Counted from the stretch's first letter, positions 7,125 to 16,678 are shown. The stretch: DNA of 47,602 nucleotides from Myroides albus (GCF_009711045.1 NZ_WMJX01000022.1:224-47825); one strand, 5' to 3'. Made by a program: numbers and translations. Notes: generated from the letters alone by a model not told the origin.

Positions 7125-9688
7125 TATAAATAACTTTTTGAGTACTTATTTAAGTTTAACCCATTTTCAATCCATTGAATGTCTTTATTGTTTTTTAAAT
7201 GGTAATCAAACCAATCAATAATTCTGTAGGTTAAATCAATGTTAGCTTTAGCTTCGTTTTTCTGTCTTGAAAGATTGTGTGCAATTTTATTATAAAATAG
7301 AGCTATGACAGGTTTTTTTTCACGTTTTAAAGCTAGAAACATTTTTTGTGTATTTTTCCACGGTACATTGATATCCTCTAACCCTGTCCATAATAGTATT
7401 GGTGTATTGATTTTATATGCGTTTAGTAGAGGAGAGTTTTTATAATATTTTTCAGGGTTTTCTGAATATTTTTGGTTGAAATTTAATTGGACTTTTTCAG
7501 TGCGATACCAATCAGGCATAAGTCTCATATAACTATATGCAAAATTAAACTGTCCTAAGATATCATATAAACCTGCTCCTGCTATAGCTGCTTTAAATAT
7601 ATCTGTTCCTGTAATAATAGCTGCAGATTTATACCCTCCGAAAGAGTGGCCAATAATTCCAAGATTTTCCTTATCAATTGCATGCTCAACAATTAATGCT
7701 TTTTCTACGGCATTTACAGTACAGTCAATAGCACTTATAGTAGCACCTTCTTCGCTTACATAAGTTTGTGCTTGAAGAACAAAGTAACCTTTTTCAGATA
7801 AGAGTGTTGGGTTAAATCCTGAATGTGATGCAACTGGTAAGGGGGTAGTAAAATAATTCAGACTATTGGAAAAAGTTAAATCATATACATTTACAATCAT
7901 GGGGTATTTTTTATTAGGATTGTAATCCTTTGGATATAATAAGGAACCATGTAAGGTTACTTTATGTTTGTCCGAGTATGTAAATTCTACTTTTTTTCTC
8001 CAAGAATATAAGTCGGGATCTATCGGTGAGTTTATTAGTTCTTTGATCTTCCTTCCTTGTAGTATTAGTATTTTAGGAGGAAGATTATAATTCTCTATTG
8101 AAAACAATACGGCATTTGCTTTATCAGAATAGGGATTATTGAAGTTAGTTTGTAAATTAATAATGTTATCGGTCTCGTAGATATGTTGTAGGTTATCTTT
8201 TTCATATATATAGATTCTATTATCTGTTTGTGAATTTACATAAAAGTAAAGAGGACTTTTTAGATTTAAAAACTGTGAATTATTCTCTTTTTGTTTATTA
8301 TTGATTAGATATATTTTTTGTCCTTGATTTGCTTTTATAAACTCTCCAATTTCTCTTATTTTTTTATCTTCTATATTAAAAATCTTTAGAATAGAGTTAC
8401 TGGCGTAGATGATTGATTTTGAATCTTTAGACCATATTGGTGTTAAATTAACTTTTTCAGATTTACCTTTTATTATTGGAGTCTTTTTTAATGTTTCAAA
8501 ACTTAATATTTCCCATTGTGCATCATCACTAGTTTTAGGATATAACAAATGTTTGTTGTCTTTTGACAAAGAAAATACTTTACTTGTTGTTGTTGTTAGT
8601 AAGGCTATATTTTTTAGTTTTTTTATATCAAATAAGTGATAGTCTATAATAGCATTAGAAGTTGAGAAGTCTTGTTTTAAGTATGGGTTGAATGATAATA
8701 AAAAACCTGGTACGCCTATATTTAAATAATTTGTATCATTGGAGGTATCTAATTGGGTTAAAATATTTTCTGCAGTTTTATATACAAAAGCTTTTTGTAG
8801 TGTAATGTATTTAAGGGAAAAAGAGCTTGGTATTAAATGCTTTGAGTTTGTTTGCCAAATATCAATGTATTGAGTCTCTGGTATAGGCTGGTTCGTTATT
8901 TCGTTAAAACTAATAAAAAGATCGTTGTTTGAAAAAAAACTAATATCAATAGCACTTGTTTTTTCAGGAAAAGGTATTTTAATTTCAGATATGTTATAAG
9001 TATTTAGATCCACGAGTTTAAACTTGTTTTTATTAGATTTTATTAGAAAAGCATCTTGTTGAATATTCCATTGTAACTTTTCAATACTGTAATCTATTGA
9101 AGTTATTTTTTTTATACTAAAATCTGAAAGATTGACATGAAGTATCTTATTGTCTTTACTAAGTAGAATTAAATGCTTTGAGTTCTTACTTAAATAAAAG
9201 CTTTGAATATTACTTTTTGTAAGTATTATTTTATTACGATTTAACTTTTCATTTAGTTGCATAATACTAACATCAAATTCATTATTTAGATATATAAGTA
9301 ATTGATTTTGTTTACTTACATCGAAATTTTTAATATTAGAAATAACTAAAGAGTCATTGTGATTTAAAGTATGTACAATTATTTTTCCATTGTCTTTAGC
9401 AATAAAAAGGCCATCGTCTAAGAAGTAATCATAGAAATGATCTAAGTGTGAAAACTCTTTTTTTTCCTTAGTTTTTGTATTTACAAAGTATGTTTTATTA
9501 GACTTAGAACTTGTATTGTCTGTCTGAGAAATAATCGCCCATTTACCATCAGGTGATAATTTAGTAGGAATTACTGTATTCCAAAATGATTTTTCATTGA
9601 TTGAATCATTATTATCTTGTGCTTTTAGACTATGTAAAGCACAAATAATTACCAACAAAATGATATATAGATTTAAGTTTTTATTCAT
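7124..9688 (-). CDS. Exported S9-family peptidase (prolyl oligopeptidase / DPP-IV type)
   Basis: An 854-residue serine peptidase with a signal peptide (probable cleavage after LKA, about residue 23), so periplasmic or secreted. Residues about 25-590 contain many short WD/beta-propeller-like strands; the C-terminal alpha/beta-hydrolase domain (about 600-840) has the catalytic triad: Ser682 in GHSFGG, Asp772 in GLEDIN and His804 in KIAHNL, with the family's usual spacing. S9 enzymes cleave oligopeptides, often next to proline; the exact specificity cannot be read here. It is the last gene of the susC-susD-lipoprotein-peptidase operon, starting 2 bases after the upstream lipoprotein stop, so it probably trims peptides taken up by that SusCD pair. 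The peptidase domain is stronger evidence than the diverged propeller part. Confidence 0.92.
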   Translation of the reverse strand: MNKNLNLYIILLVIICALHSLKAQDNNDSINEKSFWNTVIPTKLSPDGKWAIISQTDNTSSKSNKTYFVNTKTKEKKEFSHLDHFYDYFLDDGLFIAKDNGKIIVHTLNHNDSLVISNIKNFDVSKQNQLLIYLNNEFDVSIMQLNEKLNRNKIILTKSNIQSFYLSKNSKHLILLSKDNKILHVNLSDFSIKKITSIDYSIEKLQWNIQQDAFLIKSNKNKFKLVDLNTYNISEIKIPFPEKTSAIDISFFSNNDLFISFNEITNQPIPETQYIDIWQTNSKHLIPSSFSLKYITLQKAFVYKTAENILTQLDTSNDTNYLNIGVPGFLLSFNPYLKQDFSTSNAIIDYHLFDIKKLKNIALLTTTTSKVFSLSKDNKHLLYPKTSDDAQWEILSFETLKKTPIIKGKSEKVNLTPIWSKDSKSIIYASNSILKIFNIEDKKIREIGEFIKANQGQKIYLINNKQKENNSQFLNLKSPLYFYVNSQTDNRIYIYEKDNLQHIYETDNIINLQTNFNNPYSDKANAVLFSIENYNLPPKILILQGRKIKELINSPIDPDLYSWRKKVEFTYSDKHKVTLHGSLLYPKDYNPNKKYPMIVNVYDLTFSNSLNYFTTPLPVASHSGFNPTLLSEKGYFVLQAQTYVSEEGATISAIDCTVNAVEKALIVEHAIDKENLGIIGHSFGGYKSAAIITGTDIFKAAIAGAGLYDILGQFNFAYSYMRLMPDWYRTEKVQLNFNQKYSENPEKYYKNSPLLNAYKINTPILLWTGLEDINVPWKNTQKMFLALKREKKPVIALFYNKIAHNLSRQKNEAKANIDLTYRIIDWFDYHLKNNKDIQWIENGLNLNKYSKSYL

Positions 9689-9690
9689 GA

Positions 9691-10431
9691 TTAGAGTTCT
9701 AAATTAATGATTGTATCTTGAGTGATAAAAAAATGCTTTCTTAAATTAAATGCATCAATAATTATCTGAGAATTTTCAGGTGTTTCTATGAAGAACTGTC
9801 CTAAGCTATCTGTTAAGTGATGAATAGAAGTATTATTAGTATTGTTCTGATATAAAAGACTAATATCTTTATTCACTAAGGGTTCATGTGTATTAGAGCT
9901 AGTTATTCTACCGGCTACTCTTACTATTTTATCAGGATTTATTTTAGAGATATGTTTTTCAAATATTTCAAAGCCGTTGTTTTGATATTGCTTTCTTTGT
10001 GATATGTATCTCTCAGGCGTTTCTTCTAGTTCAATATTGAGTGTTTGATTATGAGTAAAGCCTGTAAAGAAATTAGGTTTTTTGTAAAGAATATCTGGTG
10101 GCAATAAAACTAAGGTATCATTCTTGTCTATTGTGATTCTGTAGTAACCATCTTTATTTACAAAAACTCTTTCATTTTCTCCATATGCTGTTTGACTTTT
10201 AAGTTCTTTAACAAACGACCATTTATTTTTAATATTCATTGTTGTTAAACCAATAGGTGGATAGTCACGATCTTTAACTGTAACTTTTCCTTGAATAGTA
10301 ATGGACCCATCATTATTAGTCTGTTTTATAGGTTCATTGATATTGTCTTTTTCTATTGAATGTTGACAAGACATCAATGTTATGCTTATAGCACACAATA
10401 TTATTGGTTTTATCATTGCAGTATAATTCAT
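9691..10431 (-). CDS. Lipoprotein with carboxypeptidase-regulatory-like repeat
   Basis: A 246-residue lipoprotein: a signal peptide ends in the lipobox LMSC (Cys near residue 22). Two related beta-rich stretches follow, one near the N-terminus (TIQGKVTVKDRDYPPIGL) and one at about 165-246 (VRVAGRITSSNTHEPLVNK, then DSLGQFFIETPEN). Both look like carboxypeptidase-regulatory/CarboxypepD_reg-like sandwich domains, used in Bacteroidota for cell-surface binding. It sits 1 base after SusD and 2 bases before the S9 peptidase, so it is translationally tied to the transport operon. A possible second start lies at 10416 (MIKP). Its likely role is an accessory surface lipoprotein of the SusCD system; this is inference from context. 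Confidence 0.8.
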   Translation of the reverse strand: MNYTAMIKPIILCAISITLMSCQHSIEKDNINEPIKQTNNDGSITIQGKVTVKDRDYPPIGLTTMNIKNKWSFVKELKSQTAYGENERVFVNKDGYYRITIDKNDTLVLLPPDILYKKPNFFTGFTHNQTLNIELEETPERYISQRKQYQNNGFEIFEKHISKINPDKIVRVAGRITSSNTHEPLVNKDISLLYQNNTNNTSIHHLTDSLGQFFIETPENSQIIIDAFNLRKHFFITQDTIINLEL

Positions 10432-10432
10432 G

Positions 10433-11824
10433 TTAGTATCCAGGATTGTTAGGTAAAAGGTTTTTATTTATTTGTATTTGACTTGATGGTATTGGAAATA
10501 AATCATGGTAAGGCCTAAAATTTGGTTTACTCTGAGTTAATTCATTTAGTTTTCCAGCTCTTTTTAAACTAAAGAATCGTCTACCATTCTCAGTATAAAA
10601 CTCCTTTAAGTCTTCTTCAAGAATTGCATTTATTGTTTCTTGCTTACTTAGAGTTAAGGAAAGGTCTGAAAGTCCTCTTTTTTGTCTTAATTGATTTAAG
10701 ACAGTTAAAGCCTGTTCTTGTTTTTCTTGCATTGTTAATGCAAAAGCTAAGTCTATATATATTTGCTCTATTCTATATAGAATTGAAAACTCATCAAGAT
10801 TGTTTGTTTTGTTTTTGTATTTATAAACTTGATAAAACGTTTGATCATTAATTATGATCTTATTTAACCAATGTTGTTTTCTTTTATCATTGTCATCAAA
10901 TAGGCTAAGTACTTTTTTAGATAAAACGGAACTTGAAGTGGTAAAATTTGAAAAGATGTATAATGTAGCTTCAGGTGTTGCGCTATTTGCAGTTAAAAAC
11001 AATGGGCTAAACTGCCAAATAGTACTTGTAGCCTCTTTTTTAAAAGTGTTAAGTAAATCATCTTCAATTTTGTATTGTTGTCTATCTATTATTGAACTTG
11101 CTAGTTCTTCTGCTTCTTGGTATTTTTTTTGAAGTATATAATTTTCAATTAGTAGTAGCTCTGGTACAGTTTTATTGATATAGAATTTATCTTTATTTGT
11201 ATAGGTATAATCTAAATATTCTATAGCTTGATTAAGGTCTAATTCTATTTTGGTAAGTACATCGAGATACGTGGTTTTTGAGATGTTTTTGTTTTCCAGA
11301 TAGTTGGTGGAAGTTGTATAGGGTATATCACCATATAGTTGTGCTAAATAATGATAGTACAATGCTCTTAAGGTTAGAGCTTCTCCTAACATTTTTTGTT
11401 TTAGTTCAATGGAAATAGCATCTGTATTTGTAACACCTTGAATGAAGTCATTTATTGCGTATAAATGTTGATATGAAGTATTCCACCATGATGTACTTTG
11501 TGAGTTATTATCTGAAAATGTATTTAAATACATCTCTGAGCCAGAGATATTTGTACCATAATAATCTAAGGCATCAGTATATATCGATAGGTTAAAGGAA
11601 ATTCCACTACCACTTTTATTTAATAATGAGTTATTTGAAAGATTCAAATAAAGGTTGTTTAATGCTGCTTTAGTTGTAGATAGATCGTTGTATACATCAG
11701 TTTTGTCAATTTGAGTAGTAGAGGAATCAATATCTACAAGTTTGGTACATGAACTTGTAGATATTACTAATAAAAACAGGTAAAGTGATATTAGTGTTTT
11801 GTATGTTAAAATATATGTTTTCAT
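10433..11824 (-). CDS. SusD/RagB-family outer-membrane lipoprotein
   Basis: A 463-residue SusD-type substrate-binding lipoprotein. The signal peptide ends in the lipobox TSSC (Cys about 26). N-terminal SusD_N features follow (KTDVYNDLSTTKAALNNLYLN, LLGEALTLRALYYHYLAQLYGD). The C-terminal third carries the RagB/SusD signature (ERFFSLKRAG-type motif, here NGRRFFSLKRAGKL, and the closing PIPSSQIQINKNL-NPGY). Slightly shorter than typical SusD proteins (about 480-560 residues). It lies 11 bases after the second SusC and caps that barrel by family analogy. It is a paralog of the SusD truncated at the left window edge: both share the DVYxDxSTTKAAL segment. Confidence 0.95.
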   Translation of the reverse strand: MKTYILTYKTLISLYLFLLVISTSSCTKLVDIDSSTTQIDKTDVYNDLSTTKAALNNLYLNLSNNSLLNKSGSGISFNLSIYTDALDYYGTNISGSEMYLNTFSDNNSQSTSWWNTSYQHLYAINDFIQGVTNTDAISIELKQKMLGEALTLRALYYHYLAQLYGDIPYTTSTNYLENKNISKTTYLDVLTKIELDLNQAIEYLDYTYTNKDKFYINKTVPELLLIENYILQKKYQEAEELASSIIDRQQYKIEDDLLNTFKKEATSTIWQFSPLFLTANSATPEATLYIFSNFTTSSSVLSKKVLSLFDDNDKRKQHWLNKIIINDQTFYQVYKYKNKTNNLDEFSILYRIEQIYIDLAFALTMQEKQEQALTVLNQLRQKRGLSDLSLTLSKQETINAILEEDLKEFYTENGRRFFSLKRAGKLNELTQSKPNFRPYHDLFPIPSSQIQINKNLLPNNPGY

Positions 11825-11835
11825 GTTGTTTTTTA

Positions 11836-14800
11836 TTAAAAGGTTAATTGAGCACTAAATGAAATTGTTCTAAGTGGTGGTAGGTAACCAAATGATACAA
11901 ATTCCGGATCCATACCTTTGTAGGAAGTAATAGTCCATAGGTTTTGTCCTTGTAATGAAAGTCTTAGCGATTCTACTTTAATTTTTGGTATTTTCATTAC
12001 ATATGATAGAGCTACGTTTTTTAATCTGATATATGAAGCATCAGATATTGTAGCGTCACTTTCTGTATAGTTTATTTGTAAACTGTTTTTGGGATTATTG
12101 TATATAGCTGGCATGTATGTTGCATTTGGATTGCTACTTGAATGATAATCATTCATAGCAGAAGGAAGATTAAGCATAGCTGCTCCAGGAGAGTTGTAAT
12201 ACTTGTTGATATTGTAGTTGTCTTTTTTAACGAAATAGAAGAGAAAATCTAAACTTAAGTTTTTGTAAGAAATTGTATTGTGTAATCCTCCGTGAAATTT
12301 TGGTGCTAAACTCACAGTATGTTCTTTATCAAGTGATGTTATTTTTCCATCTCCATTGTAATCATAAAAGGTAAACTCACCTGTTTTTGGATCTAATCCT
12401 TGATATTTATACATTTTTATAATTTGAATCGGTTTACCAATAACATATTTACTACTTTCAGTTCCTTGTTCAAGGCCAGGGTAGGATACTAGTTCATTTT
12501 TAGGAAATGAAAGGTTAAAATCTGTAGTCCAAGAAAAGTTTTTAGTTTTTATATTTTGACTAAAAATTGAAAACTCCCATCCTTTATTTTCAACCACAGC
12601 AGGTGAATTTCCAGATATACTATTAAAGCCCGTTGTGGATGGTAGAGTTGTACCTATTAATTGATCTGATGATCGATTATTATAATAAGCAATTGATGAA
12701 CTTAATCGATCATTAAAAAAACTAAGTTCCGTTGCTATTTCAAACTTTGTTGTGTTTTCCCATTTAAATTTTGGATTATATAGAGCGGTAGGGCTTAAAG
12801 TTACTTGATCATTATATTGATATCTATTAATTGTATAGGTATCTAGGTAAGCATAGTCACCGATATTATCACTACCTGTTATTCCATAACTTGTTCTTAG
12901 TTTACCAAATGAAAGCCATGAGATATTTTTAGCAAAATTTTCTTTGGAGAATATCCAAGCAGCACCTATAGCTCCGAAGTTTCCAAATTTATAGTCATCT
13001 CCAAACCTACTAGAGCCATCACGACGAGCAGTTAAGTTTACTATATATTTTTGTGCATACATGTAATTTATTCTAGCAAACACTGAGGCATATTTGTATT
13101 GGTTTTTTCCAGTAGAAACTATAAGTTGTTCTTTGGCTGCTCCAATATTTTTTATAAACGCATTTGAACTAAAATTTTTCGCCCTAATTTGATCAGATTC
13201 GTTGTCATTTTGTTGATAAGAGAATCCTATTAAAGTGTTTAAGCTATGTTTTTTAAATGAAAGATTGTAAGCGAGTTGTGGTTCAATAATGAAGCTTTGG
13301 CTTTTTTGGTTTGATAGGTTTGACTCTGAACGTTCACTCGTGAGATTTGCAGCAGGATTAAATATTGTGTGTGGAATAAGTACTCTTTCTTCAAGGTGAT
13401 TATTTGTATAACCAATATTGATTTTAGCATTTAAGTTTTTAATTAATGTATAAGATATACTTGAATTAAGAATAATTGTTGATGTTTTATTCTCATAAGA
13501 ACTCTTGAGATTAGCCATTGGATTTCTAAAAGTTCCATCTTGCCAGTTTATTTCTCCATTTTTGTCATATAGTGAAGGTGCATTTGGAGCAAGGGTTAAT
13601 GATTGTTTTGTCAGGTCTGCAGTTGGCAAGTTATTACTCTGGTTAGAGTATAGTGTAGATGAGTTTACAGAAAGTTTTCTGTTTTTACTCATATAATTAT
13701 AGCTCATAAGTGCAGAGTTTCTTTTATACCCTTTATCTGTTGGAAAGACTGTTGTGCTTTCACTATGTGAGTAGTTAATGTTGAAGTTTGAGAACTCATT
13801 ACCACCTCTTATTCCTAATGAGGTTTCTTGAGCCGTTGCTGTATCTCCAATTAATTCTTTCTGCCAATTGGTATATCTGTTTTTATCCCAAACTCCATTT
13901 ATATCATAGGCATTAGCAGGAAAACTTGCATTAGCATTCAAATATGCTTCTTCACGCATTTTGATATATTGTTGGGTATTCATCATGTCTAAAAACTTAG
14001 GCACTTTACTAAAACTTGTAGTAGAACTTATAGTGAAACTAGTTTTTGATTGTGTTCCTTTTTTCGTTGTTATAAGTACTACTCCATTAGCTCCACGAGA
14101 TCCATAGATGGCTGTAGCATCAGCATCTTTTAATATCTCTATACTTTCTATATCACTTGGGTTTATTGCATTTAAGGGACTTATTTTAGCTTGTAATATT
14201 TCGTATGATAAGTTGCCATTGTTTGTACCTAATGCATCGGATAGAAATGGAACTCCGTCAATTATATAAAAAGGATTGTTTCTGCCAGAATTTTGCAACC
14301 CCATAAAATTCTGTCCTCTAATTTCTATGTCTATTCCACCGCCAGGTACCCCTGAGTGTTCTGTTATGGAAACTCCGGGTGTTCTTCCTTGAAGTGCTTG
14401 TAATGGATTATTTATTGGTTGAAGCTCTATATCTTTTGCCGTTACACGTGCTATACTACCGGTACGTTCTCTATCTTTTACAGAGTAGTACCCTGCGTTG
14501 ACAACAATCTCATCAAGTGTACTTGTTTTTTGATTTAAGACTATATTGAAGTTGTTTCCACTTTGATAAGTAATAGTTTTATCTTCAAATCCAATCATTG
14601 AGAAAACTAGGGTTTGTCCTTTAGCTACCTCAATTGTGAATTTACCATCTAAATCAGTTGAGGTAGCTACGTTTGTTTGCTTGACTATAACGTGAACTCC
14701 TGGAAGCGCTCCGTAATTGTCTTTAACTAGGCCAGTTACTTTGTTTTTTTTATTTTGATCAAAGTCAGTAAGGTTTGCATCAAAATTTACGGCATGTGTG

Positions 14801-14871
14801 TTATAGGTGAGTAGTATACTTAGAAAAAGTGCCATCCTATAACCGATTTTGATTGTGTAATTTAGTTTCAT
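11836..14871 (-). CDS. SusC/RagA TonB-linked outer-membrane transporter without STN domain
   Basis: A 1011-residue SusC transporter. Signal peptide (cleavage near THA-VN), carboxypeptidase-regulatory-like domain (TGLVKDNYGALPGVHVIVKQ, about 40-120), plug with KDRERTGSIARVTAKDIE and a beta-barrel ending SAQLTF. It lacks the STN domain of its paralog at 505-3831, so it should not signal to FecR directly. The two barrels share long near-identical stretches, e.g. around AYYNNRS and SYGITGSDNIGDYAYLD, which points to a duplication. It heads the operon with SusD, a lipoprotein and an S9 peptidase, which suggests import of peptides like RagAB; that substrate is inferred. No clear promoter could be placed in the upstream hairpin-rich region. 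Confidence 0.95.
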   Translation of the reverse strand: MKLNYTIKIGYRMALFLSILLTYNTHAVNFDANLTDFDQNKKNKVTGLVKDNYGALPGVHVIVKQTNVATSTDLDGKFTIEVAKGQTLVFSMIGFEDKTITYQSGNNFNIVLNQKTSTLDEIVVNAGYYSVKDRERTGSIARVTAKDIELQPINNPLQALQGRTPGVSITEHSGVPGGGIDIEIRGQNFMGLQNSGRNNPFYIIDGVPFLSDALGTNNGNLSYEILQAKISPLNAINPSDIESIEILKDADATAIYGSRGANGVVLITTKKGTQSKTSFTISSTTSFSKVPKFLDMMNTQQYIKMREEAYLNANASFPANAYDINGVWDKNRYTNWQKELIGDTATAQETSLGIRGGNEFSNFNINYSHSESTTVFPTDKGYKRNSALMSYNYMSKNRKLSVNSSTLYSNQSNNLPTADLTKQSLTLAPNAPSLYDKNGEINWQDGTFRNPMANLKSSYENKTSTIILNSSISYTLIKNLNAKINIGYTNNHLEERVLIPHTIFNPAANLTSERSESNLSNQKSQSFIIEPQLAYNLSFKKHSLNTLIGFSYQQNDNESDQIRAKNFSSNAFIKNIGAAKEQLIVSTGKNQYKYASVFARINYMYAQKYIVNLTARRDGSSRFGDDYKFGNFGAIGAAWIFSKENFAKNISWLSFGKLRTSYGITGSDNIGDYAYLDTYTINRYQYNDQVTLSPTALYNPKFKWENTTKFEIATELSFFNDRLSSSIAYYNNRSSDQLIGTTLPSTTGFNSISGNSPAVVENKGWEFSIFSQNIKTKNFSWTTDFNLSFPKNELVSYPGLEQGTESSKYVIGKPIQIIKMYKYQGLDPKTGEFTFYDYNGDGKITSLDKEHTVSLAPKFHGGLHNTISYKNLSLDFLFYFVKKDNYNINKYYNSPGAAMLNLPSAMNDYHSSSNPNATYMPAIYNNPKNSLQINYTESDATISDASYIRLKNVALSYVMKIPKIKVESLRLSLQGQNLWTITSYKGMDPEFVSFGYLPPLRTISFSAQLTF

Positions 14872-14972
14872 AATGTTTATAATTGATTGGATACACTAGT
14901 TTTAATCATTAAGATTTTTATTGCCGTTAAGTATCACTAGGGTATCTCTTTAGTTAGTTAATAATATTTATA

Positions 14973-15035
14973 GACTATCTCTAGCCTCTATAGCATGTCT
15001 CCCAAAATGCTTTATCTAAGAGACAAGAGATAGTC
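14973..15035. repeat. Two-tier inverted repeat (10-base and 6-base arms)
   Basis: GACTATCTCT at 14973-14982 pairs with AGAGATAGTC at 15026-15035, and just inside TGTCTC at 14996-15001 pairs with GAGACA at 15020-15025. All pairs are perfect. It begins about 100 bases upstream of the susC start at 14871. It is not followed by a T-run on either strand, so it is not a standard terminator. Confidence 0.55.
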
Positions 15036-15519
15036 ATAGGACTTAATAGCGCTTTTCAAAATCCCTTTGACCAGCGCATTGTGTTGTTTTTAGTGCCCTT
15101 AGCTAAACTATCTTTCCCGTTCTAACTTTATGAATTTTGGATTACTTTACTGTTAAAGAAGTTTATGCTAAGAGCTAAGTGTTTCATAATTAAATAGTTT
15201 TAGTGGTTAATAAATAGCATTAATAGATTTGCTTCTACGGCAATTTTTTAAATAAACTAACACTATAGCCTTGTTGTCGAATGGATGATTATTGTTGTTG
15301 TTTAATTGTGGATTAAGGCAATAGCTATCCTGTACACTGAAAAAAGAGTTGTCTTTTTACGGTATACTAATTATCTGTAGTATTACAATTCAATGAATTT
15401 TAAGGTAGATTTTACCTATGTCTTATCTTTTAGCAGCGCGCTATATGTAATTGTGATAATTAAGGACATAATAGATAGTTTAGTTTTATAGTTGTTGTTT
15501 GTCTTTAATGCTTAATTGA

Positions 15520-15559
15520 CCATTACTTTTTATTTGCTTGATCAATTAAAAAGTAATGG
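15520..15559. repeat. Perfect 12-base inverted repeat
   Basis: CCATTACTTTTT at 15520-15531 and its complement at 15548-15559, with a 16-base loop that itself contains TTGATCAA. Part of the hairpin-rich island; function unknown. Confidence 0.55.
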
Positions 15560-15912
15560 TGTTTGTCTGTATGCCATTTAGCTTCCCGCTAAAGTATGCA
15601 TGAAGTGGTTTGATATATTAAACTTGTTAAGCAGTACTAACTAATTCACTAATTCAATTTTATATCAAAGTTTGTCTGCTTGTAAAAGTGAGTTTATTGG
15701 TAAGAAAATAAAGTTTAGGACGTTAATATCACAATTGTAAATAATCACTTTAACAAGTTTGTTTTTTCATAGTAATTACTTGGTTTAGTTTGGTTAATAA
15801 TTGTTTTTTTGTAATAAAAAATAATTGAAAATTCTCGAATAGGATTATTCGATAAGTCCTTTAAGGAAGTGGTATTGCTTTTATAAAAAAAAACACTTAT
15901 ACCTTGTATTTT

Positions 15913-15956
15913 AATCTCTTAATGCCTAATTGGGAGACTGGCATGAATAAGAGATT
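15913..15956. repeat. Inverted repeat with bulge
   Basis: AATCTCTTAATGCC at 15913-15926 pairs with GGCATGAATAAGAGATT at 15940-15956, with a 3-base bulge in the right arm. Part of the hairpin-rich island. Confidence 0.45.
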
Positions 15957-16007
15957 TAGTATTATTTAAGCATAAAAGATATAAATCCAATGCTTTAGTT
16001 TCACTGA

Positions 16008-16037
16008 GATAGCCTAGCAATTAATTGCTAGACTATC
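16008..16037. repeat. 30-base palindrome with perfect 18-base core
   Basis: The core 16014-16031 (CTAGCAATTAATTGCTAG) is a perfect palindrome. It is flanked by GATAG (16008-16012) and CTATC (16033-16037), with one mismatched pair between. The whole 30 bases can form a cruciform or bind a dimeric protein. Candidate operator, terminus or recombination core. Confidence 0.6.
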
Positions 16038-16353
16038 ACTTTTGTTGCAACCTTTTGCTTTTAGACTTGCTTAAAAATGTATCTGTTTTGGAAAACAGCA
16101 AGAAAGGAATTACTTTTAGAGTGCGAATCTTAAAAATAGAAAAAACCAATCTTAGGTAAAGCTATGTCTTTAACCAAAGGTTAGGGTAGTGTATTATAGG
16201 AAACAACCTTTTTTTACACCACTTAGTATGTGAGTGATAATATTGTCTATTCACATATAAACAACCCTTTTTATTTATAAGAATTGTTAGCGATGTTATT
16301 AAACAAAATCGCACACATAGATTATATAAACGATGTATTGTATAGTCGATTAG

Positions 16354-16373
16354 CCATGTAAATCTTTACATGG
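16354..16373. repeat. Perfect 9-base inverted repeat with 2-base centre
   Basis: CCATGTAAA (16354-16362) and TTTACATGG (16365-16373) separated by TC. Nearly a continuous palindrome, of operator type. It is the first of a run of closely spaced hairpins leading up to the XRE regulator. Confidence 0.5.
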
Positions 16374-16467
16374 GAATATCTGCATACAATCAAGTCGTAG
16401 GTGTCCTAAATTCTAAATGAGAAAACTCATTGAATATAAAAGTATACGTGAGTATTACTCGTATGTA

Positions 16468-16493
16468 ATGCAAAAATATAAACCTTTTTGCAT
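16468..16493. repeat. Perfect 9-base inverted repeat
   Basis: ATGCAAAAA (16468-16476) and TTTTTGCAT (16485-16493) with an 8-base loop. It overlaps the following pair ATAGAGT / ACTCTAT (16492-16498, 16511-16517), so alternative foldings are possible. Confidence 0.45.
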
Positions 16494-16613
16494 AGAGTGA
16501 TTTTACGGATACTCTATTCTGTATTGTAGGATTTTACACTACGATAACATCGTTGAAAACGATAGAAAGCTTAATAGCTACATCTATATAAAAGCAAATA
16601 TAGTAAAAAAAAC

Positions 16614-16659
16614 ATTAAACACAAAAAAGATTTGATTTTAAATCCATTTTGTGTTTAAT
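16614..16659. promoter_or_regulatory. 13-base inverted repeat just upstream of the XRE regulator
   Basis: ATTAAACACAAAA (16614-16626) and its exact complement (16647-16659) enclose a second pair, GATTT / AAATC (16629-16633, 16640-16644). The repeat ends 19 bases before the XRE-family start codon. The position suits an autoregulatory operator of that repressor or an attenuator; both are inference. Confidence 0.5.
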
Positions 16660-16678
16660 ATAAAGTATTGGAAAGTTT

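Larger units (their letters stand above)
14872..16678. other. 1.8-kb noncoding island dense in inverted repeats
   Basis: No ORF of 60 codons or more occurs on either strand, the longest gene-free stretch in the window. Read by eye it contains at least fifteen inverted repeats of different sequence, many with perfect arms of 7-13 bases and short loops. The best are 14973-15035, 15341-15358, 15387-15399, 15520-15559, 15577-15593, 15609-15669, 15835-15852, 15913-15956, 16008-16037, 16083-16098, 16354-16373, 16416-16431, 16443-16464, 16468-16493, 16549-16563 and 16614-16659. It separates the susC operon from the mobilization genes. It may hold small RNAs, an origin of transfer, an attachment region or decayed DNA; none can be assigned. 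Confidence 0.6.

Noticed and set aside
10854..11132. A 92-codon plus-strand ORF inside the second susD gene.
   Set aside because: It is antisense to susD and looks like a chance open frame.
14872..16678. CRISPR array in the hairpin-rich island.
   Set aside because: The hairpins differ in sequence and spacing; there is no repeated unit with regular spacers and no cas gene.
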